Below, piece after piece: positions 50,543 through 60,145 of a DNA stretch of 64,000 nucleotides. Each line of letters opens with the position of its first letter. Position 1 is the first letter of the stretch. Both the position numbers and the translations under genes were made by a program. The stretch comes from Enterobacteriaceae endosymbiont of Donacia fulgens (GTDB taxonomy: Bacteria > Pseudomonadota > Gammaproteobacteria > Enterobacterales > Enterobacteriaceae): NCBI RefSeq assembly GCF_012567545.1, contig NZ_CP046182.1, positions 351,680-415,679 of the forward strand, in the 5' to 3' direction. The notes beneath the pieces are model-generated. The model did no database searches, was not told the origin of the DNA, and saw only the letters and a list, made by a program, of their open reading frames with translations.

Positions 50543-52426
50543 ATGTGTAATTTTAATAAATTTGATGTAATAGTTATAGGTGGAGGACATGCTGGAACTG
50601 AAGCTGCTATTGCTAGTGCAAAAATGCAAAAAAAAACTCTTTTAATTACAAATAATCTAGATACAATAGGGCAAATGTCTTGTAATCCGGCAATAGGAGG
50701 TATTGGTAAAAGTCATCTAGTAAAAGAAATTGATGCATTAAATGGTATCATGGCTACTGCAATTGATTATTCTGGAATTAATTTTAAAATACTTAATAGT
50801 AGTAAGGGTCCTGCTGTTCAATCAACAAGAGCACAAGCAGATAGAGAGTTATACAAATCTCAAATTAAATTACTTTTAAATAAAGAAAAAAATTTATTTA
50901 TTTTTCAACAAGAAGTAAAAAAAATTATAATTAAGAATTATAAAATAATAGGAATTATTACTAATAATAATGATATTATAAATACAAAAATTGTAATTTT
51001 AACTACTGGTACTTTTTTAAATGGTAAAATTTTTATTGGATTAAATAATAAATTTAATGGTGGGCGAATTAATGATTCTACATCTACAGAATTAGCAAAT
51101 TTTTTAAATGAATTACCCTTAAAAAAGGGAAGATTAAAAACAGGCACCCCCCCCCGTCTTGATAAAAGAAGTATTAATTTTTCAAAATTAGAAATACAAA
51201 ATAGTGATAATCCTTTACCTTATTTTTCTTTTATTGGTAATGCTAAACAACATCCTAAACAATTACCTTGTTATATTACATATACTAATAAAAATACACA
51301 TCAAATAATAATAGATAATATTATTAAAAGCCCAGTATATAGTGGATTGATTAAAAGTAAAGGTCCTAGATATTGTCCCTCTATAGAAGATAAAATTATT
51401 AAATTTCCTAATAAAGATAAACATCAAATATTTCTAGAACCAGAAGGTATATTTAGTTATGAAATTTATCCTAATGGTATTTCTACTAGTCTTCCTTTTA
51501 ATATGCAATCTTCTATTATAAAATCTATTAAAGGATTAGAAAATGCATATATTACAAGACCAGGATATGCTGTAGAATATGATTTCTATGATCCTAAAGG
51601 ATTAAAACCAACTATGGAAAGTAAATTTATAAAAGGATTATTTTTTGCAGGACAAATTAATGGTACTACTGGTTATGAAGAAGCTGCTGCACAAGGATTA
51701 ATAGCTGGATTAAATGCTTCTCTTTTAATTGATAAAAAAAAAAATTGGTATCCATTAAGAAATCAAGCATATATTGGAGTATTAATAGATGATTTATGTA
51801 CTTTAGGTACAAAAGAACCATATCGAATGTTTACTTCTAGAGCAGAATATAGATTACTTTTACGAGAAAATAATGCAGATATAAGATTAACAAAAATAGG
51901 ATATAAATTAGGTTTAGTTGATAATTTACGTTGGCAAAAATTTAATGAAAAATTAGAAAATATAGAAAAAGAATATCAAAAAATTAAAAATTTTTATATT
52001 AATTCTAATGATAAAGAAAATAATAAAAAAATAAATTCTTTATTAAAAAATCCTATTAAGGACCATATAAATGGTATAAATTTATTAAAACGTTCTGAAA
52101 TTAATTATTTAGATTTAATAAAATTAAATATTTTTAATTTTAAAATAAAAAATTTAGAAATTATTAAATATATTGAAACAGAATTAAAATATGAAGGATA
52201 TATAAAAAGACAAGAAAAATTTATAAAAAAATTTAAAAAAAATGAAAAAATATTAATACCAATAAATATTAAATATTGTAATATAAAAAGTTTATCTCAT
52301 GAAGCAATAGATAAATTTAACTTATATAAACCTTTTAATCTTGGACAAGCTTCTAGAATACCTGGTATAACACCTGCAGATATTTCAATACTATTAATTT
52401 ATTTATTAAAAATTAAAAATAGTTAA
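50543..52426 (+). CDS. mnmG: tRNA uridine-34 carboxymethylaminomethyl modification enzyme MnmG
   Basis: FAD protein that with MnmE modifies U34 of tRNAs reading split boxes. 627 residues against 629 in E. coli. FAD motif [12 protein letters not shown] is at the start, then [35 protein letters not shown], the catalytic cysteine in [10 protein letters not shown], and [14 protein letters not shown]. The ACA GGC ACC CCC CCC CGT stretch (TGTPPR) includes a run of nine C, extraordinary in this A+T-rich genome. In Enterobacterales the gene sits beside oriC and upstream of rsmG-atp-glmU; here priA precedes it and a glmU remnant follows. Confidence 0.97.
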   Translation: MCNFNKFDVIVIGGGHAGTEAAIASAKMQKKTLLITNNLDTIGQMSCNPAIGGIGKSHLVKEIDALNGIMATAIDYSGINFKILNSSKGPAVQSTRAQADRELYKSQIKLLLNKEKNLFIFQQEVKKIIIKNYKIIGIITNNNDIINTKIVILTTGTFLNGKIFIGLNNKFNGGRINDSTSTELANFLNELPLKKGRLKTGTPPRLDKRSINFSKLEIQNSDNPLPYFSFIGNAKQHPKQLPCYITYTNKNTHQIIIDNIIKSPVYSGLIKSKGPRYCPSIEDKIIKFPNKDKHQIFLEPEGIFSYEIYPNGISTSLPFNMQSSIIKSIKGLENAYITRPGYAVEYDFYDPKGLKPTMESKFIKGLFFAGQINGTTGYEEAAAQGLIAGLNASLLIDKKKNWYPLRNQAYIGVLIDDLCTLGTKEPYRMFTSRAEYRLLLRENNADIRLTKIGYKLGLVDNLRWQKFNEKLENIEKEYQKIKNFYINSNDKENNKKINSLLKNPIKDHINGINLLKRSEINYLDLIKLNIFNFKIKNLEIIKYIETELKYEGYIKRQEKFIKKFKKNEKILIPINIKYCNIKSLSHEAIDKFNLYKPFNLGQASRIPGITPADISILLIYLLKIKNS

Positions 52427-52558
52427 TATATATTAATTTAATATATTTTTTATTTAATTTTTAATTAATTTAAATAATTAATTAAAAATATTTTATTAAA
52501 TCAAATAATTTAAATAAAATTTATTATTAAATATTTAAAATTTAATTATAGGAAATAT

Positions 52559-53690
52559 ATGATTTATGTTAAAAAAAAAATTAAATCTCTAGATGTTATT
52601 ATTTTTGCTGCTGGTAAAGATACCCGTATATATTCTAATATATCTAAAGTATTACATACTTTAACTGGAAAACTTTTAATTCAATATATTATTATTGAAA
52701 CATTAAAAAATATTAATAATTTAATTAATAATATATATTATAATATATGTTTTTGGTAAAGAAAAACTTAAAAAATTTTTAAAATATTAAACATATATTA
52801 AATGGATATGATATATCAACCAGATATAATTAGGTACTGGGGATACTGTAAAACAATTTTTATTAAATTTTAATAAAAATAAAAATATTTTAATATTATA
52901 TGGAAATATTCCTTTTATTTTAAAAAAAATAATAATGAAATTATTATAATGAAAAATTTAAACAAGGTATTTCTTTATTTTCAGTAAAAATAAATAATCC
53001 TAAAGGATATGGTAGAATTTTACGTAATAAAAAAGATGATATAATTGATATTATTGAACATATAGAAACAAATCAAAAAAATTGAAGATTAAAGAAATTA
53101 ATACTGGTATATTAATTATCAATAATATTTATTTAAAAAAATGGATTAATAAAATTAATAATAATAATCTAAAATTAGAGTTTTATATTACAGATATCAT
53201 AAATTTAGTTTATAAAGATAAAAAAAATATTAAATGTGTAAATTCTAAAGATTTAATAAAAATTAAGGGTGTTAATAATCATTTATAATTATCACAATTA
53301 GAATAATTATATCAAAAAAAAACAAATTAAAAAATTACTTATTAATGGACTTAAAATTTTAAGTCCAAATAGATTTAATTTAAGAGGTTATTTAAAATAT
53401 GTATTAGATGTTATAATAAAAGAAGATGTATTAATAATTGATGATTATGTAAAATTAGGAGATAGAGTAATAATAAGGAAAGGTTATATAATAAAAAATA
53501 GTATTATTACTAATGATTGTCAAATACTTGCTTATTCTATAATAGAAAATACAATTTTAGATAAAAAATACTAAATTGAACCTTTTAGTTATATAAATAA
53601 AGTTAATAAAATAAATAAAAAAAATAATATTAGTAATTATATAAATAGAAAAAAAATAATTATTTATAACAAATACTAAAGATAAAAAGT
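52559..53690 (+). pseudogene. glmU: glmU remnant (N-acetylglucosamine-1-P uridyltransferase / acetyltransferase)
   Basis: Successive frames match E. coli GlmU in order. FAAGKDTRIYSNISKVLHTLTGK (52.6 kb) is the nucleotide site, with the G of GKGTR changed to D. LGTGDTVKQF and ILILYGNIPF follow near 52.83-52.92 kb, then NPKGYGRILRNK near 53.0 kb, KEINTGILIINN and EFYITDIINLVYKD (53.08-53.2 kb), RFNLRGYLKYVLD, VKLGDRVIIRKGYIIKNSIITNDCQ (53.4-53.5 kb) and a trace of IEPFSYI after a stop. Multiple frameshifts and stops separate them; the C-terminal acetyltransferase beta-helix is lost. Clearly dead. GlmU makes UDP-GlcNAc for peptidoglycan and lipid A. Confidence 0.92.
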
Positions 53691-54250
53691 TTAATTATAT
53701 TAAATTATATATAATAATATTTTATTATTTTTAATTTATTATGATTAATAATGTATTAATAAATAACATATAAAAAATAATTAACAAAATTATATTAAAA
53801 AATTTAATTTTTTTAAAAAAATTTAAAAAAATATTTTATTTTAAAAATATATAATTTTATAAAACAAAATTTTTTTTATAAAAAAATTATGTAATCAAAA
53901 AATTAAATTATTAATTACTAACTTAATTAGTACATTTGAATTATATATTATTTTAATATATAAATAATTTTTAAAAAAAATTAAATCTAATATGAAAAAT
54001 ATCTATTTTTTTAATAAATTAAAATAGTAATATTATTAAAATTTCTATTACTTTAATATAAAAGTATTAAAAAAGATATTTAGATAAATAATCTAAAAAA
54101 TTTAGTAAAATCTATTAATTTTCAATAAAATATTTTTAATACAAAAAATTTTTTATTTTTTTAAAAAATAATTTTTAATTATTATTTTATTATATTTTTA
54201 AATTTATTAATAAATATTATTAATATTTTTATTTTAAAAAGGTTTTATAT
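53691..54250. other. Eroded region between glmU remnant and nrdA
   Basis: About 560 bp of nearly pure A+T with no open frame above trivial length, no tRNA and no G+C-containing hairpin. By order it should hold the decayed glmU C-terminus and possibly neighbours such as glmS, but I recognise no residues. An AAAGG ribosome site precedes nrdA at its right edge. Longest gene-free stretch in the window. Confidence 0.6.
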
Positions 54251-56533
54251 ATGAAACAAAATTTATTTGTTATAAAAAGAAATGGTTATAAAGAATTAAT
54301 AAATATAAATAAAATAAATTTATTATTATCTCGTACAGCAAAAAATTTAAAAAAAATATCCTTATCACAAATAAAAAAACAATTATATTTACAATTATAT
54401 AATGAAATTAATACAATAAATATTCATAATATTATAATTAAAATTACAGCAGATCTTATTTCAGAAACAAATCCTGATTATCAATATATGGCAGCTAGAT
54501 TAGCTATTTCATATTTACGAAAAGAAGCTTATGGAAAATTTATTCCTCCAAAACTATATATTCATATTAAAAAAATGGTTCATTTAAAAAAATACGATAA
54601 ATTTCTTTTAAAAGAATATACTAAAAAAGATTTTTATTTAATGGAAAAATTTATTGATCATAATCGTGATATGAATTTTTCATATGCTGCAGTAAAACAA
54701 TTAGAAGGAAAATATTTAGTTAAAAATAGAATTACAGGAAAAATTTATGAAAGTGCACAATTTTTATATATATTAATTGCAGCTTGTTTGTTTGCTAAAT
54801 ACCCATCTAATAAAAGAATAAATTATATAAAAATTTTTTATGATGCTATTTCCACATTTAAAATTTCTTTACCAACTCCAATTATGTCTGGTGTACGTAC
54901 ATGTACAAAACAATTTAGCTCATGTATTTTAATAGAATGTGGGGATAATATTGATTCAATTAATGCAACTACTAGTAGTATAGTAAAATATGTTTCTCAA
55001 AAAGCAGGTATTGGTATTAATGCAGGGAGAATTCGTGCTGTAGGTAGTCCAATTAGAAATGGTGAGGCATTACATACTGGATGTATTCCATTTTATAAAC
55101 ACTTTCAAACAGCAATTAAATCTTGTTCACAAGGAGGAGTTCGAGGAGGTGCAGGAACATTATTTTATCCTTTATGGCATTTAGAAATTACTAACTTATT
55201 AGTTTTAAAAAATAATAGAGGAATTGAAACTAACAGAGTAAGACATCTTGATTATGGAGTACAAATTAATAAATTATTATATCAACGTTTAATTAATGGA
55301 GAAATAATTACTTTATTTAGTCCTTCAGATGTTCCTGATTTATATGAATATTTTTTTTCAAATCAAAAAAAATTTAATAATCTTTATGAAAAATATGAAA
55401 AAGATATTAAAATTAGAAAAAAAACAATTAGTGCTGTAAATTTATTTTCTTTAATGATGCGAGAACGAACTTCAACTGGAAGAATATATATTCAAAATGT
55501 TGATCATTGTAACACTCATTCTGCATTTAATCCTAAAATAGCTCCAATAAAACAATCAAATCTTTGTTTAGAAATTACTCTTCCAACAAAAATTTTACAT
55601 AAAATTGATGATCCTAATGGTGAAATAGGATTATGTACATTAGCTGCTATAAATTTAGGACAAATTAAAAATTTAAAAGAAATAAAAAATTTATCAGATT
55701 TAATAGTAAGAGCATTAAATTGTTTATTAGATTATCAAAAATATTTAATTCCTGCTGCAAAAAATTCTGCCTTAGGTCGTAGACCATTAGGTATAGGAGT
55801 AATTAATTTTGCATATTATTTAGCAAAAAATAATGTACGTTATTCTGATAATAGTGCAAATAATTTAACACATAAAACTTTTGAAGCTATACAATATTAT
55901 TTATTAAAAGCATCTAATAATTTAGCTAAGATTAAAGGAGCTTGTCCTTTATTTAAGGATACAAATTATTCAAAAGGGATATTACCTATCGATACTTATA
56001 AAAAATTTATTGATAATCTTCATACAGAAAAATTACATTATAATTGGGAAAAATTAAGAAAGAATATAAAAAAATATGGATTACGTAATTCTACTTTATC
56101 AGCTTTAATGCCATCTGAAACTTCTTCTCAAATATCTAATGCTACTAATGGTATTGAACCACCTAGAGGATTTATTAGTATTAAAACATCTAAAAATGGT
56201 ATTTTAAAACAAGTAGTACCTGAATTTTTAAAATTAAAAAAAAAATATGAATTATTATGGAATATACCTAATAATGATGGATATTTAAATTTAATAGGAA
56301 TTATGCAGAAATTTATTGATCAATCTATTTCTTCAAATATAAATTACGATCCTAGTCGTTTTAATAAAAATAAAATACCAATGCAACAATTATTAAAAGA
56401 TTTATTAATTTCATATAAATTAGGTATTAAAACTTTATATTATCAAAATACTAGAGATGGTGCTAAAGATAATCAAAATGAAAATATCTTACAAAATAAT
56501 AATGGATGTTTAAATGGATCTTGTATAATTTAA
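54251..56533 (+). CDS. nrdA: Ribonucleoside-diphosphate reductase 1, alpha subunit
   Basis: Class Ia ribonucleotide reductase large subunit, making dNDPs from NDPs. 760 residues against 761 in E. coli. It has an N-terminal ATP cone (FVIKRNGYKELININK), the active-site cysteine in QFSSCILIECGD, the radical cysteine in SNLCLEITLPT, and LNCLLDYQKYLIPAAKNSALGRRPLGIGV. The C-terminal redox tail is CLNGSCII, keeping the Cys-x4-Cys pair. Paired with nrdB after 35 bp. Activity-site cone retention suggests normal dATP control. Confidence 0.97.
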   Translation: MKQNLFVIKRNGYKELININKINLLLSRTAKNLKKISLSQIKKQLYLQLYNEINTINIHNIIIKITADLISETNPDYQYMAARLAISYLRKEAYGKFIPPKLYIHIKKMVHLKKYDKFLLKEYTKKDFYLMEKFIDHNRDMNFSYAAVKQLEGKYLVKNRITGKIYESAQFLYILIAACLFAKYPSNKRINYIKIFYDAISTFKISLPTPIMSGVRTCTKQFSSCILIECGDNIDSINATTSSIVKYVSQKAGIGINAGRIRAVGSPIRNGEALHTGCIPFYKHFQTAIKSCSQGGVRGGAGTLFYPLWHLEITNLLVLKNNRGIETNRVRHLDYGVQINKLLYQRLINGEIITLFSPSDVPDLYEYFFSNQKKFNNLYEKYEKDIKIRKKTISAVNLFSLMMRERTSTGRIYIQNVDHCNTHSAFNPKIAPIKQSNLCLEITLPTKILHKIDDPNGEIGLCTLAAINLGQIKNLKEIKNLSDLIVRALNCLLDYQKYLIPAAKNSALGRRPLGIGVINFAYYLAKNNVRYSDNSANNLTHKTFEAIQYYLLKASNNLAKIKGACPLFKDTNYSKGILPIDTYKKFIDNLHTEKLHYNWEKLRKNIKKYGLRNSTLSALMPSETSSQISNATNGIEPPRGFISIKTSKNGILKQVVPEFLKLKKKYELLWNIPNNDGYLNLIGIMQKFIDQSISSNINYDPSRFNKNKIPMQQLLKDLLISYKLGIKTLYYQNTRDGAKDNQNENILQNNNGCLNGSCII

Positions 56534-56568
56534 TTTTTAATAATTTTTATTATTATTTGGATAATTAA

Positions 56569-57699
56569 ATGAGTTATACTACTTTTTCAAAAAAAAAAAA
56601 CAATCAATTAAAAGAACCTATGTTTTTTGGACAATCTGTAAATATTGCACGTTATGATCAACAAAAACATTATATTTTTGAAAATTTAATTGAAAAACAA
56701 TTAAGTTTTTTTTGGAGACCTGAAGAAATAGATATATCATATGATCAAATTCATTATCAAAATTTACCAAAAAATGAAAAACATATATTTATTAGTAATC
56801 TAAAATATCAAACTTTATTAGATTCAATTCAGGGAAGAAGTCCTAATATAGCATTACTACCTCTTGTTTCTATTCCAGAATTAGAAACATGGATAGAAAC
56901 ATGGTCTTTTTTTGAAACAATACATTCTAGATCATATACACATATAATTAGAAATATTGTAAATGATCCATCAATAGTTTTTGATGATATTGTTACTAAT
57001 AATAATATTATTCTTCGTACAAATGATATTATCAAATATTATGATGAATTAATTAAAACAACTAATTATTGGCATTTATTTGGTGAAGGTAATTTTTTAT
57101 TTAATAAAAAAAAAATTAATATTAATTTATACGATTTAAAAAAAAAATTATATTTATGTTTAATGAGTGTTAATATTTTAGAAGCTATTAGATTTTATGT
57201 AAGTTTTGCATGTTCATTTGCTTTTGCTGAAAGAGAATTAATGGAAGGTAATGCTAAAATTATTAGGTTTATAGCCCGTGATGAATATTTACATTTAATA
57301 GGTACTCAATATATCATAAATATGATGCAAAAAGGAGAAGAAGATAAAGATATGGCAAAAATTGCAATTGAATGTCAAAAACAATGTTATCAATTATTTA
57401 TTGATGCTTCTATACAAGAACAAAAATGGGCAGAATATCTTTTTTCTAATGGATCAATGATTGGGTTAAATAAAAATATTTTATGTAAATATATTAAATA
57501 TATTACTAATATTAGAATGGAAAAAGTTGGTTTAAAAAGCCCATTTTCTATAAAAAAAAATCCTATTCCATGGATTAATTCTTGGTTAATATCAGATAAT
57601 GTCCAAATGGCACCTCAAGAAGTAGAAGTAAGTTCTTATTTAATTGGCCAAATTGATTCTACAGTAGATATTAAAAAATTTAAAAATTTTAAATTATAA
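56569..57699 (+). CDS. nrdB: Ribonucleoside-diphosphate reductase 1, beta subunit
   Basis: Diiron-tyrosyl radical subunit of class Ia ribonucleotide reductase. 376 residues, as in E. coli. The radical tyrosine is Tyr123 in [11 protein letters not shown]; iron ligands lie in the Asp85 (TLLDSIQGR) and ETIH segments, [10 protein letters not shown] and [12 protein letters not shown]. The C-terminal [17 protein letters not shown] ends in the peptide that binds NrdA. A strong hairpin terminator follows. Confidence 0.97.
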   Translation: MSYTTFSKKKNNQLKEPMFFGQSVNIARYDQQKHYIFENLIEKQLSFFWRPEEIDISYDQIHYQNLPKNEKHIFISNLKYQTLLDSIQGRSPNIALLPLVSIPELETWIETWSFFETIHSRSYTHIIRNIVNDPSIVFDDIVTNNNIILRTNDIIKYYDELIKTTNYWHLFGEGNFLFNKKKININLYDLKKKLYLCLMSVNILEAIRFYVSFACSFAFAERELMEGNAKIIRFIARDEYLHLIGTQYIINMMQKGEEDKDMAKIAIECQKQCYQLFIDASIQEQKWAEYLFSNGSMIGLNKNILCKYIKYITNIRMEKVGLKSPFSIKKNPIPWINSWLISDNVQMAPQEVEVSSYLIGQIDSTVDIKKFKNFKL

Positions 57700-57714
57700 T
57701 TTTATTATTATTTT

Positions 57715-57744
57715 ATGACTGTTATTTTAACATATAACAGTCAT
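57715..57744. terminator. Bidirectional hairpin terminator between nrdB and ydgI
   Basis: Perfect 11-bp stem atgactgttat (57715-57725) with ataacagtcat (57734-57744), loop tttaacat, in the gap between the convergent genes nrdB and ydgI. It contains several G/C pairs, rare in intergenic DNA here, implying selection. The following plus-strand sequence is A+T-rich with a short T run. Confidence 0.75.
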
Positions 57745-57775
57745 ATTATATTTTAAATTAATTAATTAATTATTA

Positions 57776-59167
57776 TTATTTAATTAAAAAATATAAAGAA
57801 TAAAAAGATATTAATAATAAAATAAAACAAAAAAATTTTTCTATTTTATTTAAAAATAAAATATTTGGATTATTAATTTTAGTTAATATTAAAAATATTA
57901 ATCCAGGAATGTATAATACTAATGATAATAATAAATTTGTAAATCCTGCTGCATATAATAACCATATAGAATAGATACAAGAACCTAAACTTATAAAAAA
58001 ATTAAATTTATTTTTTTTTCTAAAAGATATTTTTAATAAATATGCACCTACTAAAAAATATGGTACTAATATCATTTCAGATGCAATAGTTAATAACTTA
58101 TTATAATTTACTTTAGAGATCCAGATTAATATTAAACATAATTGCATACTAATATTAGTAAACCATAAAGCATATGATGGTGCATTATTACAATTTTGTT
58201 TAGATAATATCTTAGGAAATATATTATTTTTAGAAGCAATACATGGAACTTCTGCTGCCATAATAGTCCAGCTTAAATAAGCTCCGCATACTGATATAAT
58301 TAATCCTATTGCAGTAAATAAATTACCAAATTTACCAATTAAAATTGTCATTAGCCCTGCCATTGAAGGATTTTTCATACTTGCTAAATCTATTCTATTC
58401 ATAATTCCAAAAGATAATAAAGTTACTAATGAATATATAAATAATGCAATAATCACTGCTAATAAAGTAGCTTTACCAACATCATTTTTATTTTTTGCTC
58501 TAGATGATAAAATCACAGCTCCTTCTACTCCAATAAATACCCATAAAGTAATTAACATTGTATTTTTAATTTGTTTTAACAGAGAAATATTTAAATAATA
58601 TCCCATTAAATCTATTTGAAATTTTTTAAAATTAAAAGCGATAAAAGATAAAAGAATAAAAATACTTAAAGGTATTAATTTACATAATGTAGTTATTTTA
58701 TTAATGATAGATGCAGTTTGTGCTCCATTAAGTAATAAAAAATGAACTAACCATAATAAAATTGATGCTCCTAATATAGATTGCCATGTATTACCATTAC
58801 TAAAAATAATATTTTTTGGAGTATCAATAAAAAAACTAATAGCAGAAAATACGATAACTAAATAAGAAACATTTGCAATAATAGCACATAACCAATATCC
58901 CCATGCAGAAAAAAATCCAATTAAATTACCAAATCCATTTTTTGCATATGAAAAAATTCCTCCTTGAAGATCAGGTTTTATTTTATTTAATAATAATAAT
59001 GTTGTAGCTAAAAAAATAATTCCAATCCCAGTGATAATCCATCCTATTATTAAAGCTAAAGGACCAGCAATTATAGCCATATTTTGTGGTAAACTAAATA
59101 CTCCAGCTCCTAACATAGAACTAAGAACTAATGATGTAAGTGATATTAAATTTAATTTTTTATTCAA
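57776..59167 (-). CDS. ydgI: Basic amino acid antiporter YdgI (ArcD family)
   Basis: APC-superfamily inner-membrane transporter, likely exchanging basic amino acids such as arginine and ornithine or lysine; the substrate is not proven for YdgI. 463 residues against 460 in E. coli, collinear: VLSSMLGAGVFSLPQNMA (substrate-binding GxG helix), SAWGYWLCAIIANVSYLVIVFSA, LWVFIGVEGAVILSSRAKN, NPSMAGLM, CGAYLSWTIMAAEVP and LLTIASEMILVPYFLVGAYLLK. About 12 hydrophobic segments. One of few transporters in the window; it could move nitrogenous compounds between host and symbiont. Convergent with nrdB. Confidence 0.92.
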   Translation of the reverse strand: MNKKLNLISLTSLVLSSMLGAGVFSLPQNMAIIAGPLALIIGWIITGIGIIFLATTLLLLNKIKPDLQGGIFSYAKNGFGNLIGFFSAWGYWLCAIIANVSYLVIVFSAISFFIDTPKNIIFSNGNTWQSILGASILLWLVHFLLLNGAQTASIINKITTLCKLIPLSIFILLSFIAFNFKKFQIDLMGYYLNISLLKQIKNTMLITLWVFIGVEGAVILSSRAKNKNDVGKATLLAVIIALFIYSLVTLLSFGIMNRIDLASMKNPSMAGLMTILIGKFGNLFTAIGLIISVCGAYLSWTIMAAEVPCIASKNNIFPKILSKQNCNNAPSYALWFTNISMQLCLILIWISKVNYNKLLTIASEMILVPYFLVGAYLLKISFRKKNKFNFFISLGSCIYSIWLLYAAGFTNLLLSLVLYIPGLIFLILTKINNPNILFLNKIEKFFCFILLLISFYSLYFLIK

Positions 59168-59264
59168 AATAATTCCTTTTTTATAAAATTATTAATTTTA
59201 ATTATTTAGTTTTAATTTTTAATTTAAAATTAAAAATTTAATTAAAAGTAAAAAAATATTATTT

Positions 59265-60014
59265 TTATACTGGATTATTTATATTAATAAAATTAGTATT
59301 TAATTTAAATTTTTTTTTTAACCAATTACCTAGCATAATAACTCCACCTTTTTCAGTTGCATGATGTCCAGCACTAATAAAATGAATTTTATTTTCATTT
59401 GCAATATGAAAATTCATTTCTGATACTTCTCCTGTAATAAAAACATCTATATTATATTTTATAACTTTTTCTAAAAATTTTTGTCCTGCTCCACTACACC
59501 AAGCAATTTTATAAATTTTTTTTGGAGCATTTTCTCCGAAATGTAACGGTGTTCTATTTAATTTATTTTTTATAATAAAAAGAAATTTTTTTATACTAAT
59601 TTTATTTTTTAAATATCCATAAAAAACAAAAGGATTAATTATACCTTTAAAATTTATATTTAAAATTTTAGCTAAATAAATATTATTTCCTATTTGTTGA
59701 TTAATATCTAAAGGAAGATGCCAACTATATAAATTAATATTATTTTTTAATATTGTATATATTCTTTTTTTTTTCAATCCTCTAATAACTGAAGATTCAT
59801 TATTCCAAAAATATCCATGATGAACTATAATAGCATCTGTCTTTAATTTTACAGCAATATCTAATAATTTTTGGCAAGCACTAACTCCCATTATAATATT
59901 TTTTATATATTTTTTACCTTCTATTTGTAATCCATTCGGTATATAATCTTGTATACTAAAATTAGTATTTAACTTATTATTAATAATAATTTCTAATTCT
60001 TTATTTTTTATCAT
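59265..60014 (-). CDS. ybgI: NIF3/DUF34-family metal protein YbgI
   Basis: Toroid-forming dinuclear-metal protein of the GTP cyclohydrolase 1 type 2/NIF3 family; function is not settled. 249 residues against 247 in E. coli. Metal-site motifs are VHHGYFW (His64/65 region), WHLPLD and, at the C-terminus, SAGHHATEKGGV. The middle segment (AWCSGAGQKFLEKV, DVFITGEVSEMNFH) is conserved. It stands alone on the minus strand, divergent from ffh with a 131-bp gap. Confidence 0.92.
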   Translation of the reverse strand: MIKNKELEIIINNKLNTNFSIQDYIPNGLQIEGKKYIKNIIMGVSACQKLLDIAVKLKTDAIIVHHGYFWNNESSVIRGLKKKRIYTILKNNINLYSWHLPLDINQQIGNNIYLAKILNINFKGIINPFVFYGYLKNKISIKKFLFIIKNKLNRTPLHFGENAPKKIYKIAWCSGAGQKFLEKVIKYNIDVFITGEVSEMNFHIANENKIHFISAGHHATEKGGVIMLGNWLKKKFKLNTNFININNPV

Positions 60015-60145
60015 TTTATTTTATTAAAATTTATTTTATTTATAAAATAAATTTATGTTTTTTAGTCTTAGGAAATTAATAATTAATTTTTTAAAATAAA
60101 ACAATATTTTTTGTAAAATAAATAAAATTTATGTGAGGAATGTAA

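Noticed and set aside
53082-53288. A separate small gene at 53.1-53.3 kb
   Set aside because: Its translation matches GlmU residues around the NTG.LI and YITDII segments; it is a piece of the glmU pseudogene.
52427-54250. Replication origin near mnmG
   Set aside because: No DnaA boxes or iteron-like repeats could be seen, and the downstream part is explained by glmU decay.
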